The translations under genes were made by a program, and so were the position numbers. From Bacillota bacterium (GTDB lineage: Bacteria; Bacillota; Sulfobacillia; JABLXB01), in NCBI GenBank assembly GCA_013178305.1, contig JABLXB010000008.1, positions 1 to 64,000 on the forward strand: a stretch of 64,000 nucleotides of DNA, given 5' to 3'. The notes beneath the pieces were generated by a model, which was not told the origin of the DNA, made no database searches, and saw only the letters and a program-made list of their open reading frames with translations. Shown one piece after another: positions 21,666 to 28,919 of the stretch (position 1 is its first letter; each line of letters opens with the position of its first letter).

Positions 21666-21702
21666 AGCCGGACCGTCCGACTCGATCGGGCGCGGTCCGG
21701 CT
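21666..21702 (+). terminator. Bidirectional terminator between yacL and the ferritin-like gene
   Basis: AGCCGGACCG (21666-21675) and CGGTCCGGCT (21693-21702) form a perfect 10-bp stem with an inner CCGA/TCGG helix. It sits between two convergent genes, ending directly at the stop codon of the minus-strand gene. Confidence 0.75.
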
Positions 21703-22197
21703 TCAGTCTTCGCCCTCCGCCTCTTCGGCCAGGTAAAGCAGCCTGTTGAGGCGGATTGCATGCTCCATCTCGTCCGTCATGGCCTCGAAGAACACCCTCT
21801 GTACCTGCCCGTCGCACGTCGAGAGCAGGATCGACCGGTAGAACTCCGCCGCTTCGAGCTCGTCGTAGTAAGCCCCCTTCAGGCCCTCCATGTACGTCGT
21901 GAACGTTGGCGGGGTGACCTGTGCCGGCGGCGGGCTCATGCAGGTTAGCCGGGCGTACAGGTCAGTGAACATCCTCAGGTGCTTGAGTTCGTCATCGAGT
22001 ATCTGCTGCAGGTTTTCCCTATCCTCCTGGGTGGTGGCCATCTGGAGCAAACGCCTGTAAACCTGCGCCGCTTTCAACTCACCCTGGATGGCCTCGAGGA
22101 TGTTAAGCGCTAGCTGCTGTGTGGGCCCGTAGGGCGGCACCGGGTAGGGACCGCCGGGGACGCTGGCACCAGGGTAGCCGGGGTAATACGGCATCAC
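21703..22197 (-). CDS. Ferritin-like domain protein, possibly spore-coat associated
   Basis: A 164-aa protein. The first 25 residues are rich in Pro, Tyr and Gly (MMPYYPGYPG), then a four-helix ferritin-like bundle follows with two ExxH motifs (DDELKH near 68-73 and TDEMEH near 142-147) and matching upstream glutamates (GELKAAQVY, DELEAAEFY), the pattern of a diiron site. In Bacillota such short proteins include CotJC-like and other coat-associated catalases or oxidases; that link is inferred from the head composition. GTG 22197 follows GGGGGAG by 8 nt, with ATG one codon later. It is divergent from ispDF. Confidence 0.8.
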   Translation of the reverse strand: MMPYYPGYPGASVPGGPYPVPPYGPTQQLALNILEAIQGELKAAQVYRRLLQMATTQEDRENLQQILDDELKHLRMFTDLYARLTCMSPPPAQVTPPTFTTYMEGLKGAYYDELEAAEFYRSILLSTCDGQVQRVFFEAMTDEMEHAIRLNRLLYLAEEAEGED

Positions 22198-22381
22198 GTT
22201 CTCAACTCCCCCATTCTATAAGAGTACTCTCACGGGTCCTATCCTTGTAGTCATAATACTCACGCGCCTCGTGTACGGTGACCCCGCACGCGGCTGTCGC
22301 CGCGAACGCTGGGTGGCGGGCCGGGCTCCGGCTTGCCGCCATTCCACCACGCGGTCCGGGACACGGCCGGCCAGCCCGTCC

Positions 22382-22411
22382 TTGAATCGCCGTAATGCAG
22401 GAGGTTATAAT
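22382..22411 (+). promoter_or_regulatory. Sigma-A promoter abutting the ispDF start codon
   Basis: TTGAAT (22382-22387) and a perfect TATAAT (22406-22411) are 18 nt apart. The expected first transcribed base is near 22418, the A of the ispDF ATG. AGGAGGT at 22399-22405 lies inside the promoter spacer. Confidence 0.7.
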
Positions 22412-22417
22412 TGACGT

Positions 22418-23701
22418 ATGCAAATCGTGGAAGGCGTGGGCGCGGCGAAAGGCCGCGCCGCGGCCGTGATTGTGGCGGCGGGGCGCTCGGAGCGGTTCGG
22501 CTGCCCGAAGAAGCAGTTCGTAGAGGTAGCTGGAGCGCCGGTGCTTGTACATACCGTCCGGGCGCTCGCCGTGAGCCCGCTTGTCGAATACACTGTCATC
22601 GTCGTACCCTCGGAGGATCTGGAACAGGTCAGGGACAGGATGGTCCCGCAGTACGCCCTGACCAGAGTGGCTGCGGTTGTCGCGGGGGGCGCCGACAGGC
22701 AGGAGTCGGTGTACAGGGGGCTCCAGGCGCTTACGGGGGACGTCGAGTGGGTGTTGATCCACGACGGCGTGAGGCCCCTGGTGACGCCGGACCTGGTGGA
22801 CCGGCTGATATCGGCCGCTTCCAGGACAGGGGCTGCGACGCTGGGCGTGCCCGTGAGGGACACGATCAAGCAGGCCTCGCCGGACGGCACTGTGCGGCGG
22901 ACGATCGACAGGTCGGGTCTCTGGAGGATACAAACCCCGCAGGCGTTCCGGCTGGACGTGATACTCAATACCCACGCGTCCGCGGCGGCCGGGCCGGTGC
23001 GGTTCACGGACGACGCGGGGCTGGTCGAGTCGGCCGGCGGCGCGGTGACGGTGGTTGAGGGGAACGAGGCGAACGTAAAGGTCACCACTCGCGGCGACCT
23101 GTTCGTGGTGGAGAGCCTCTTGCTCCGGAAAGTAGGACCCGCGGGTGGCCGCGAAGTCGCGGGCGAGTCCCGCGCGCCCGCCACGGATCACGGCGGCCCG
23201 GCGCCTGACCGCATTGGCATAGGCTACGACGTCCACCGGGCACGGCCGGGCGATGGAGTCACGCTGGGCGGGGTTTTCATCCCGTGCGGCATGTCGCTCG
23301 AGGGCCATTCGGACGCCGACGTGCTCTGCCACGCGGTGATGGACGCGATACTGGGCGCCTGCGGTGAAAGGGACATCGGCACTCACTTCCCACCCGGCGA
23401 TCCGGCTTACAGGAACGCGTCGAGCGTACGCCTCCTGGGGCGGGTGAGGGAGATGGCGCTCTCGAAGGGGCTCCGGGTGGGCAACGTGGACACGGTGCTG
23501 GTTGCGGAGAAGCCGAAGGTATCCGGATATGTCGCCGAGATGAAGCGCGTGCTCGGCGGGGTGCTGGGAGTGAGCGAGGACCGCGTCGGCATTAAGGCGA
23601 CTACTTCGGAAGGGGTCGGATTCGCGGGGCGCGGCGAAGGGGTGTGCGCGTGGGCGACGGTAAGGCTTGAACCGATTGGGGGCGCTGGTAGTTGCCGCTG
23701 A
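22418..23701 (+). CDS. ispDF: Bifunctional IspD/IspF enzyme of the MEP isoprenoid pathway
   Basis: Fusion of 4-diphosphocytidyl-2C-methylerythritol synthase (IspD) and 2C-methylerythritol 2,4-cyclodiphosphate synthase (IspF), 427 aa. IspD spans about 1-235 with AAGRSERFG for CTP binding and the HDGVRP motif. A short linker follows, then IspF from about 266 with GYDVHR, the zinc-binding SLEGHSDADV and the C-terminal KATTSEGVGF. The two steps are separated by IspE, which is not in the window. In most Firmicutes they are two adjacent genes; here the frame runs through without a stop. ATG 22418 lies 12 nt after AGGAGGT. It overlaps cysS by 10 nt. Confidence 0.95.
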   Translation: MQIVEGVGAAKGRAAAVIVAAGRSERFGCPKKQFVEVAGAPVLVHTVRALAVSPLVEYTVIVVPSEDLEQVRDRMVPQYALTRVAAVVAGGADRQESVYRGLQALTGDVEWVLIHDGVRPLVTPDLVDRLISAASRTGAATLGVPVRDTIKQASPDGTVRRTIDRSGLWRIQTPQAFRLDVILNTHASAAAGPVRFTDDAGLVESAGGAVTVVEGNEANVKVTTRGDLFVVESLLLRKVGPAGGREVAGESRAPATDHGGPAPDRIGIGYDVHRARPGDGVTLGGVFIPCGMSLEGHSDADVLCHAVMDAILGACGERDIGTHFPPGDPAYRNASSVRLLGRVREMALSKGLRVGNVDTVLVAEKPKVSGYVAEMKRVLGGVLGVSEDRVGIKATTSEGVGFAGRGEGVCAWATVRLEPIGGAGSCR

Positions 23702-25140
23702 AGGTATACAACACGATGTCCCGCCGGAAGGAACTACTCGAGACCAGGGAGCCCGGGAAGGCCTCGATATATGTGTGCGGGATCACGCCGTACTCGAAGA
23801 GCCACGCCGGCCACGCCCGGCCCAGCATCGTCTGGGACACCATTCGCCGTTACCTGGAGTACAAGGGCTACGAGGTGTTCATGGTCCAGAACTTCACGGA
23901 CATTGACGACAAGATAATCGCCGCCTCGCAGCGCGAGGGGATTCACTTCAAGGAGCTCGCCGGGAAGTACAGCGAGGACTACCTGCGGTCCATGGACCTG
24001 CTCAAGGTGAAAAGGGCGAACGTCTACCCGCGCGCCACCAACCACGTCGGCGACATAATTGACATGGTGAAGACGCTGGTCGACAAGGGTTACGCCTACG
24101 AGTCGGGCGGTGACGTGTATTTCGACGTCAGCAAATTCGATGGATACGGGAAGCTGTCTCACCGCTCCCTCGACGAGATGCTAGCGGGCGCGCGCGTCGA
24201 TCCCGGCGAGAAGAAGCGCGATCCCATGGACTTCGCGCTCTGGAAGGCCGCGAAACCGGGTGAGCCTCACTGGGACAGCCCGTGGGGGCCCGGCAGGCCC
24301 GGTTGGCACATAGAATGCTCCGCAATGTCGCTCCAGTTCCTGGGGAACGGCTTCGACTTCCACGGTGGTGGCAGTGACCTCATATTCCCGCACCACGAGA
24401 ACGAGGTGGCTCAATCCGAGGCTTACACCGGCGAGAAGCCGTTCGTAAGGTACTGGTTGCACAACGAGCTGCTCAACATCAAGGGCGAGAAGATGGCGAA
24501 GTCGGTCGGCAACGTGGTCGCTCTGAGCGACGTACTGGATAGATACCCGCCCGAGGTCATAAGGCTGCAGATGCTCTCGGCGCATTACAGGACGCCGGTC
24601 GAGTTCTCCGACGAAGCCCTCGAGTCGGCCCGGAGTGGGTGGCGCAGACTCGAAGAGACGTTGGCAGAAGCACGGCTGCTGTTAGCGGGCAAAGACGTAG
24701 CGCCCGCGGAAGCGGAGGCGGCGCGGGCGGCGCGCGGCAGGTTCGAGGAAGCGATGGACGACGACTTCAACACGGCGCTAGCCGTAGGAGTGCTGTTCGA
24801 CCTCGCGCGTGATATCAAGGACGTCCGTAACAGACTGGCCAACGCCACCCTGAGTTCCAGCGTCGACCTCGCCGAACTGGCAGGGCTTGTCAAGATCCTT
24901 GAGGATCTCGGTGGGATACTGGGTATCCTCAAGGAACCCGCGCAGGCCGGCGTTGCCGGGACGGTGGATGAGAGAACGATTGATGGCCTGATGCGGGTCA
25001 TTCTGGACCTCAGAGAGGTCGCGAGACGCAAGAAAGACTGGGAAACCGCGGACACCATCAGGGAGCGGCTCGGTGAGATCGGATTCGTCATTGAGGACAC
25101 CGCGGCGGGTCCAAGGTGGAAGCGGGAAAGGCGGGACTAG
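23692..25140 (+). CDS. cysS: Cysteinyl-tRNA synthetase
   Basis: Class I synthetase charging tRNA-Cys, 482 aa. The HIGH-type motif is HAGH near 41-44 (SKSHAGHAR), the second signature is KMAKS near 270, and zinc ligands are seen at YVCGIT, HIECSAM and FPHHENE. The C-terminal DALR-like helical domain follows. The TTG start at 23692 lies inside the 3' end of ispDF, suggesting translational coupling; the ribosome site is weak. Confidence 0.96.
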   Translation: MPLKVYNTMSRRKELLETREPGKASIYVCGITPYSKSHAGHARPSIVWDTIRRYLEYKGYEVFMVQNFTDIDDKIIAASQREGIHFKELAGKYSEDYLRSMDLLKVKRANVYPRATNHVGDIIDMVKTLVDKGYAYESGGDVYFDVSKFDGYGKLSHRSLDEMLAGARVDPGEKKRDPMDFALWKAAKPGEPHWDSPWGPGRPGWHIECSAMSLQFLGNGFDFHGGGSDLIFPHHENEVAQSEAYTGEKPFVRYWLHNELLNIKGEKMAKSVGNVVALSDVLDRYPPEVIRLQMLSAHYRTPVEFSDEALESARSGWRRLEETLAEARLLLAGKDVAPAEAEAARAARGRFEEAMDDDFNTALAVGVLFDLARDIKDVRNRLANATLSSSVDLAELAGLVKILEDLGGILGILKEPAQAGVAGTVDERTIDGLMRVILDLREVARRKKDWETADTIRERLGEIGFVIEDTAAGPRWKRERRD

Positions 25141-25144
25141 ACTG

Positions 25145-25879
25145 TTGCAGGTGATTCTGCTCGGCCATACCCCCGAACCGGAAAAAGCCGTGGCCATGGC
25201 CGCCAGGCTGTGCTATTCAGCGTCGGAGATTGCCTCTTTGCGGGACAAGCTTGACGGGCCCGAGGTCGAGCGGCTCGTCAGGAGCCTGAGGGACATGGGT
25301 CACATGTCGCCGTTCGAGCACGCGTCGTTCACCTTCGGCGTCTCGGGTGTGAGCAGGGCTCTATCGCACCAGCTCGTCCGCCACAGGATCGCCTCCTACT
25401 CTCAGAAGTCACAGCGATACGTGAGCGAGAAGCAGTTCGAATTCGTCACGCCGCCATCCATAGCGGGCAAGCCCGAAGCGATCGACACGTTCAACGAAGG
25501 GATGCGCTTGATCCAGGATTGGTACAACCGCCTCGTGGGGCTCGGGATCCCAAAAGAAGACGCCCGCTACGTCCTGCCCAATGCATGTACCACCCAGGTC
25601 ATCTGCACGTTCAACGCCCGTAGCCTGTTCAATTTCTTCACGCTCAGGTGCTGCGCCAGGGCGCAGTGGGAGATCCGCTCGATGGCCGAGTCGATGCTCG
25701 CCCTCGTCAGGGAGGTCGCGCCAGTCATCTTCGAGAACGCGGGGCCGGCGTGCGTGAGCGAGGGCCGGTGCAGAGAAGGCGAGATGTCGTGCGGGCGATA
25801 CAGGACCGTGCAGGAGCGGCGCGATGGGCGTCGCACCGGCCGGTCAGGGCCAGGAATGTCCAGAGGGGAAGGCTCATAG
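25145..25879 (+). CDS. thyX: Flavin-dependent thymidylate synthase ThyX
   Basis: Makes dTMP from dUMP with methylenetetrahydrofolate, FAD and NADPH. The 244-aa protein has the ThyX signature RHRIASYSQKSQRY near 78-91 (RHR with the distal serine) and the C-terminal CTTQVICTFNARSL and QWEIR segments. TTG 25145, 4 nt after the cysS stop, matches the family N-terminus (TPEPEKAVAMAARLCYS). Many clostridia keep it between cysS and rlmB. No ThyA is in the window. Confidence 0.95.
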   Translation: MQVILLGHTPEPEKAVAMAARLCYSASEIASLRDKLDGPEVERLVRSLRDMGHMSPFEHASFTFGVSGVSRALSHQLVRHRIASYSQKSQRYVSEKQFEFVTPPSIAGKPEAIDTFNEGMRLIQDWYNRLVGLGIPKEDARYVLPNACTTQVICTFNARSLFNFFTLRCCARAQWEIRSMAESMLALVREVAPVIFENAGPACVSEGRCREGEMSCGRYRTVQERRDGRRTGRSGPGMSRGEGS

Positions 25880-25880
25880 A

Positions 25881-26651
25881 TTGGGTGAGGAGTTGGTCCT
25901 CGGCCGGAACCCGGTAATGGAGGCGCTCCGCGGGGGCAGGGCCGCCAGGGTGATGATCGCGCGCGGCTCCCGGGGAGGCGCTTTCGAAGTGCTACTCCGT
26001 GAAGCGCGTTCCAGGGGCGTCCGGGTCGAGGAGATGGACAGGTCGAGGCTCGACCGTATGGCCGCGGAGCACTGCGGGGATCAGGGGCCTCTGAGACACC
26101 AGGGCGTGATCGCGTACGTCGCCCCTCTTCCACCCTCCGACATCCCTTCAATCCTGGAGTCGGCTCGTTCCCGCGGGCAGGACCCGCTCGTCGTGGCGCT
26201 CGACGGGATTGAGGACCCCATGAACCTGGGTTCCATAATACGTACCGCGGAGGCTTCAGGCGCGCACGGCGTCATAGTGCCGCGCAGGCGCGCCGCGGGG
26301 CTCACCCCTGCCGTTGCGCGGGCATCGGCGGGCGCCATCGAGCACCTGCCCGTGGTGGTTGTCTCCAATCTGGTCTACGAATTGCGTGCTCTCAAGGAGC
26401 GGGGACTGTGGATCGCCGGGTTGGATGCCGGCGGCGACCCGCTATGGGAGACGGATCTCAAGGGGCCCCTGGCCATCGTCGTGGGTGGCGAGGGAAAAGG
26501 CATCGGCCGCCTGGTCAAGGAGACCTGTGATTTTCTGGTCGGGATCCCGATGATGGGGAGAATGGAATCCCTGAACGCCGGCGTAGCGGCGGCCCTGGTC
26601 ATGTACGAGGCGCTTCACCAGAGGATGATCGGCCGGAGCCCGGCCACTTGA
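25881..26651 (+). CDS. rlmB: 23S rRNA (guanosine-2'-O-)-methyltransferase RlmB (TrmH/SpoU family)
   Basis: SPOUT enzyme that methylates the ribose of G2251 in the 23S P-loop. The 256-aa protein has an N-terminal L30e-like substrate domain (VLGRNPVMEALRGG) and the SpoU motifs DPMNLGSIIRTAEA near 115, VVGGEGKGIG near 205 and MGRMESLNAGVAAALVMYE near 228. TTG 25881 starts one base after the thyX stop with GGGGAAGG upstream. Confidence 0.94.
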   Translation: MGEELVLGRNPVMEALRGGRAARVMIARGSRGGAFEVLLREARSRGVRVEEMDRSRLDRMAAEHCGDQGPLRHQGVIAYVAPLPPSDIPSILESARSRGQDPLVVALDGIEDPMNLGSIIRTAEASGAHGVIVPRRRAAGLTPAVARASAGAIEHLPVVVVSNLVYELRALKERGLWIAGLDAGGDPLWETDLKGPLAIVVGGEGKGIGRLVKETCDFLVGIPMMGRMESLNAGVAAALVMYEALHQRMIGRSPAT

Positions 26652-26677
26652 TCGGCCGGAATAGGGCGGGGTATAAT
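26648..26677 (+). promoter_or_regulatory. Sigma-A promoter of sigH
   Basis: TTGATC (26648-26653), overlapping the rlmB stop, and a perfect TATAAT (26672-26677) are 18 nt apart and about 50 nt upstream of the sigH start. Confidence 0.75.
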
Positions 26678-26726
26678 CAGTGTATGGCCGGGGACGAGGC
26701 CTGGGGTATCGGGGAGGGGAAGCCTG

Positions 26727-27410
26727 GTGGGAGTCAGCCCGCAGAGAGACGTTTTCCATGAGTACGAGGCAATGATCGATGAAGACATCGTGGAATACGC
26801 GCGGGAAGGTTCCGATGTCGCCCTCGAATACCTTATCAATAAATATAAGAACTTCGTTCGAGCCAAGGCGCGGTCGTACTTCCTGATCGGCGCCGACAGA
26901 GAAGACATAATACAGGAAGGCATGATCGGGCTCTACAAGGCGATAAGGGACTTCAGGAGCGACAAGCTCTCATCCTTCAGGGCGTTCGCCGAGTTATGCA
27001 TCACCCGCCAGATCATCACGGCCATCAAGACCGCAACTCGCCAGAAGCACATACCGTTGAATTCTTACGTATCGCTCAACAAACCGATATACGACGAGGA
27101 CTCCGACAGGACGCTCCTCGACGTGATCTCGGGCTCCAAGATAACCGACCCCGAGGAACTTATCATCAACAGGGAAGAATTCGGGGACATCGAGGAGAAG
27201 ATGGGCGAAATCCTGAGCGACCTCGAGTGGAAGGTCCTCATGTCGTACCTCGACGGGAAGTCGTACCAGGAGATCGCCTGCGACCTCAACCGCCACGTCA
27301 AGTCCATCGACAACGCCCTTCAGAGGGTCAAGAGGAAGCTCGAGCGGTACCTCGAAGACCGCAACGGACGCCGTTACCCGGACGCGGGGAAGGTCGAACT
27401 GGCCCGGTAG
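26727..27410 (+). CDS. sigH: RNA polymerase sporulation sigma factor SigH
   Basis: Sigma-70 family factor of the sigma-H type that drives early sporulation and stationary-phase genes, 227 aa. Region 2 has the core-binding and melting segment DREDIIQEGMIGLYKAI near 50-70 and FRAFAELCITRQI; region 4 ends with the helix-turn-helix YQEIACDLNRHVKSIDNALQR. GTG 26727 follows GGGGAGGGG (26711-26719) by 7 nt. The yacP gene often found just before it is absent. Its presence supports an endospore former. Confidence 0.95.
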   Translation: MGVSPQRDVFHEYEAMIDEDIVEYAREGSDVALEYLINKYKNFVRAKARSYFLIGADREDIIQEGMIGLYKAIRDFRSDKLSSFRAFAELCITRQIITAIKTATRQKHIPLNSYVSLNKPIYDEDSDRTLLDVISGSKITDPEELIINREEFGDIEEKMGEILSDLEWKVLMSYLDGKSYQEIACDLNRHVKSIDNALQRVKRKLERYLEDRNGRRYPDAGKVELAR

Positions 27411-27469
27411 GCCGGCGTTGAGCGGCAGCCGGTTCGACAACGGGTGCGCGTTCTGGCAAACTCCGGTCC

Positions 27470-27498
27470 TTGACCCGCCGCTGTAAAAGTCGTATAAT
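27470..27498 (+). promoter_or_regulatory. Sigma-A promoter of the tRNA cluster
   Basis: TTGACC (27470-27475) and TATAAT (27493-27498) with a 17-nt spacer, 16 nt before tRNA-Thr. Confidence 0.88.
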
Positions 27499-27514
27499 CT
27501 GTTATTGCTGAGAT

Positions 27515-27589
27515 GCTGGCGTAGCTCAACGGCAGAGCAGCTGATTTGTAATCAGCAGGTTGCGGGTTCGAATCCCATCGCCAGCTCCA
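27515..27589 (+). tRNA. tRNA-Thr (TGT anticodon)
   Basis: Acceptor GCTGGCG pairs with CGCCAGC, the anticodon loop TTTGTAA carries TGT, and CCA is encoded. The T stem GCGGG/CCCAT holds a C50-A64 mismatch next to a G-U pair, which is unusual but leaves three strong pairs. Confidence 0.93.
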
Positions 27590-27614
27590 CTATTGGGAAC
27601 ATGTTTGACAGAGT

Positions 27615-27700
27615 GGAGAGGTACCCAAGTGGCTAAAGGGGGCAGACTGTAAATCTGTTGGCTGGCGCCTTCGCTGGTTCAAATCCAGCCCTCTCCACCA
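27615..27700 (+). tRNA. tRNA-Tyr (GTA anticodon)
   Basis: An 86-nt class II tRNA with a long variable arm. Acceptor GGAGAGG pairs with CCTCTCC, the anticodon loop CTGTAAA carries GTA and CCA is encoded. Confidence 0.96.
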
Positions 27701-27713
27701 TAAAAAGATGCGT

Positions 27714-27790
<77 letters not shown>

Positions 27791-27799
27791 AGAAATCGA

Positions 27800-27830
27800 C
27801 GCCCGGCCCGATTCGGGCCGGGCGTATCAT
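27800..27830 (+). terminator. Hairpin after tRNA-fMet
   Basis: CGCCCGGCCCG (27800-27810) pairs perfectly with CGGGCCGGGCG (27814-27824) around ATT, followed by TATCATAAAT. It is very stable but has a poor T tail, so it could be a processing or pausing element rather than a full terminator. The following tRNA-Thr has no clear own promoter. Confidence 0.6.
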
Positions 27831-27865
27831 AAATGAAGACGTAAGAGGCCTTTTCTAGGCAGCGG

Positions 27866-27941
<76 letters not shown>

Positions 27942-27995
27942 TTTATTTTGCGTTGAGACCGCGCACGTCGGCGTGCCGGGGCGCGAGTAAGCGCG

Positions 27996-28343
27996 TCAGG
28001 GTGTGCCCACGTCGCTGCCTGATTCCTCGCTCATGCCTGGGCCCCAGCCGCCACCCCAGCCCATTCCCGGGTCCCAGCCACCGCCCCAGCCCATACCTGG
28101 GCCCCAGCCACCGCCAGGCGTACCGCCCCAGCCCATACCTGGGCCCCAGCCACCGCCAGGCGTACCACCCCAGCCCATACCTGGGCCCCAGCCACCGCCA
28201 GGTGTACCACCCCACCATGGACCCCACGGACGCCACCACCACGGGGGCATCGACCTCCGCCACCACCACGGGGGCATAGGCCTCCGCCGCCACCACGGAC
28301 CCCACGGGCTCCAGCCCGGCTGTCCAAAACCACCCTCGGGCAT
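27996..28343 (-). CDS. Gly/Trp/Pro-rich tandem repeat protein of unknown function
   Basis: A 115-aa protein not recognised as any family. After a short N-terminus (MPEGGFGQPGW) comes a Trp/Arg/Pro stretch with PPWWW twice, then three perfect copies of a 14-residue unit (GGTPGGGWGPGMGW), then shorter degenerate copies (GGGWDPGMGW, GGGWGPGM) and an acidic tail. There is no signal peptide or membrane helix. The start is well supported: GGGAGG lies 8 nt before ATG 28343. CATATTAT upstream (28384-28377 on the minus strand) fits the CATANNNT pattern of sigma-E/K -10 boxes, which would suit a spore surface protein, but no matching -35 was found. It is downstream of the membrane protein gene on the same strand. 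Confidence 0.7.
   Translation of the reverse strand: MPEGGFGQPGWSPWGPWWRRRPMPPWWWRRSMPPWWWRPWGPWWGGTPGGGWGPGMGWGGTPGGGWGPGMGWGGTPGGGWGPGMGWGGGWDPGMGWGGGWGPGMSEESGSDVGTP
28084..28209. repeat. Three tandem 42-bp repeats inside the Gly/Trp-rich gene
   Basis: Units at 28084-28125, 28126-28167 and 28168-28209 are nearly identical, differing at one or two bases (for example GGCGTA to GGTGTA). Shorter related units precede them at 28034-28083. The 42-bp period keeps the frame, giving three copies of a 14-residue repeat. Confidence 0.95.
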
Positions 28344-28463
28344 TTCCGGATCCTCCCTTCGCAGCACGGTTGTTACATAATATGTAGATCCGGTACCGTT
28401 GGGGACTTCACCTTGCCGCGAGATTCTGTCGGTTCCCGGATGCTCAATCATAGAGGCGGGGTA

Positions 28464-28919
28464 TTACGGCCGTTCACTGTCCCGGTTCATATTGGGTGCG
28501 GTTCTGGCGGACGTCAACGTCCCTCCCAGGACGCTTCCGATGATAGGAAGGAGCATTGCCGCCGCCAGCCATGTGCGGCGAGTCAATGCGCTGCGGTTTA
28601 CCAGGTTTATGAAGAGAAACAGGACGTCTGTTAATGCGGGGCCCCTGCCGCGGTACATGTAATAGACCATCAACCACCAGCCACCCGTGAGTCCGAGCAC
28701 CAGAAGCGCTCCAGGCAGCCAGAGGAGTAGGTGGGGCAACTCCCGGGAGACCATTCGCCCGGAAGCGAACCCCAGCGTAAGCAAGATAAGCCCGGAAACG
28801 GTCATATGGACATAATGCGAATTGCTGTGAACGAAGAACCAGAAGTAGGTCAAGTACAGGAACGGGCTGACAATAAGGCACTTGGCCACCGCAACCAGGA
28901 CAGCAAGAGTTGCCTTCAA
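28464..28919 (-). CDS. Small integral membrane protein of unknown function
   Basis: A 151-aa protein with about four hydrophobic segments: residues 3-27 (LAVLVAVAKCLIVSPFLYL), 38-55, 63-88 (LLLWLPGALLVLGLTGGWWL) and 118-135. The ends are charged. No family motif is visible. TTG 28919 follows GGGAGTGG by 6 nt. Codon use and GC are lower than in the neighbouring housekeeping genes. It lies 120 nt upstream of the Gly/Trp repeat gene on the same strand, so the two may be co-expressed. Confidence 0.72.
   Translation of the reverse strand: MKATLAVLVAVAKCLIVSPFLYLTYFWFFVHSNSHYVHMTVSGLILLTLGFASGRMVSRELPHLLLWLPGALLVLGLTGGWWLMVYYMYRGRGPALTDVLFLFINLVNRSALTRRTWLAAAMLLPIIGSVLGGTLTSARTAPNMNRDSERP

Noticed and set aside
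28084-28209. Tandem 42-bp repeats considered as a CRISPR array
   Set aside because: Units are contiguous with no spacers and keep a reading frame, so they are protein-coding tandem repeats.
28003-28380. A plus-strand frame encoding Pro-rich repeats (PQPIPGPQPPPGVP)
   Set aside because: It is the complement of the Gly/Trp repeat gene. The minus-strand gene has a strong ribosome site 8 nt before ATG, while the plus frame has none and begins just after a tRNA.
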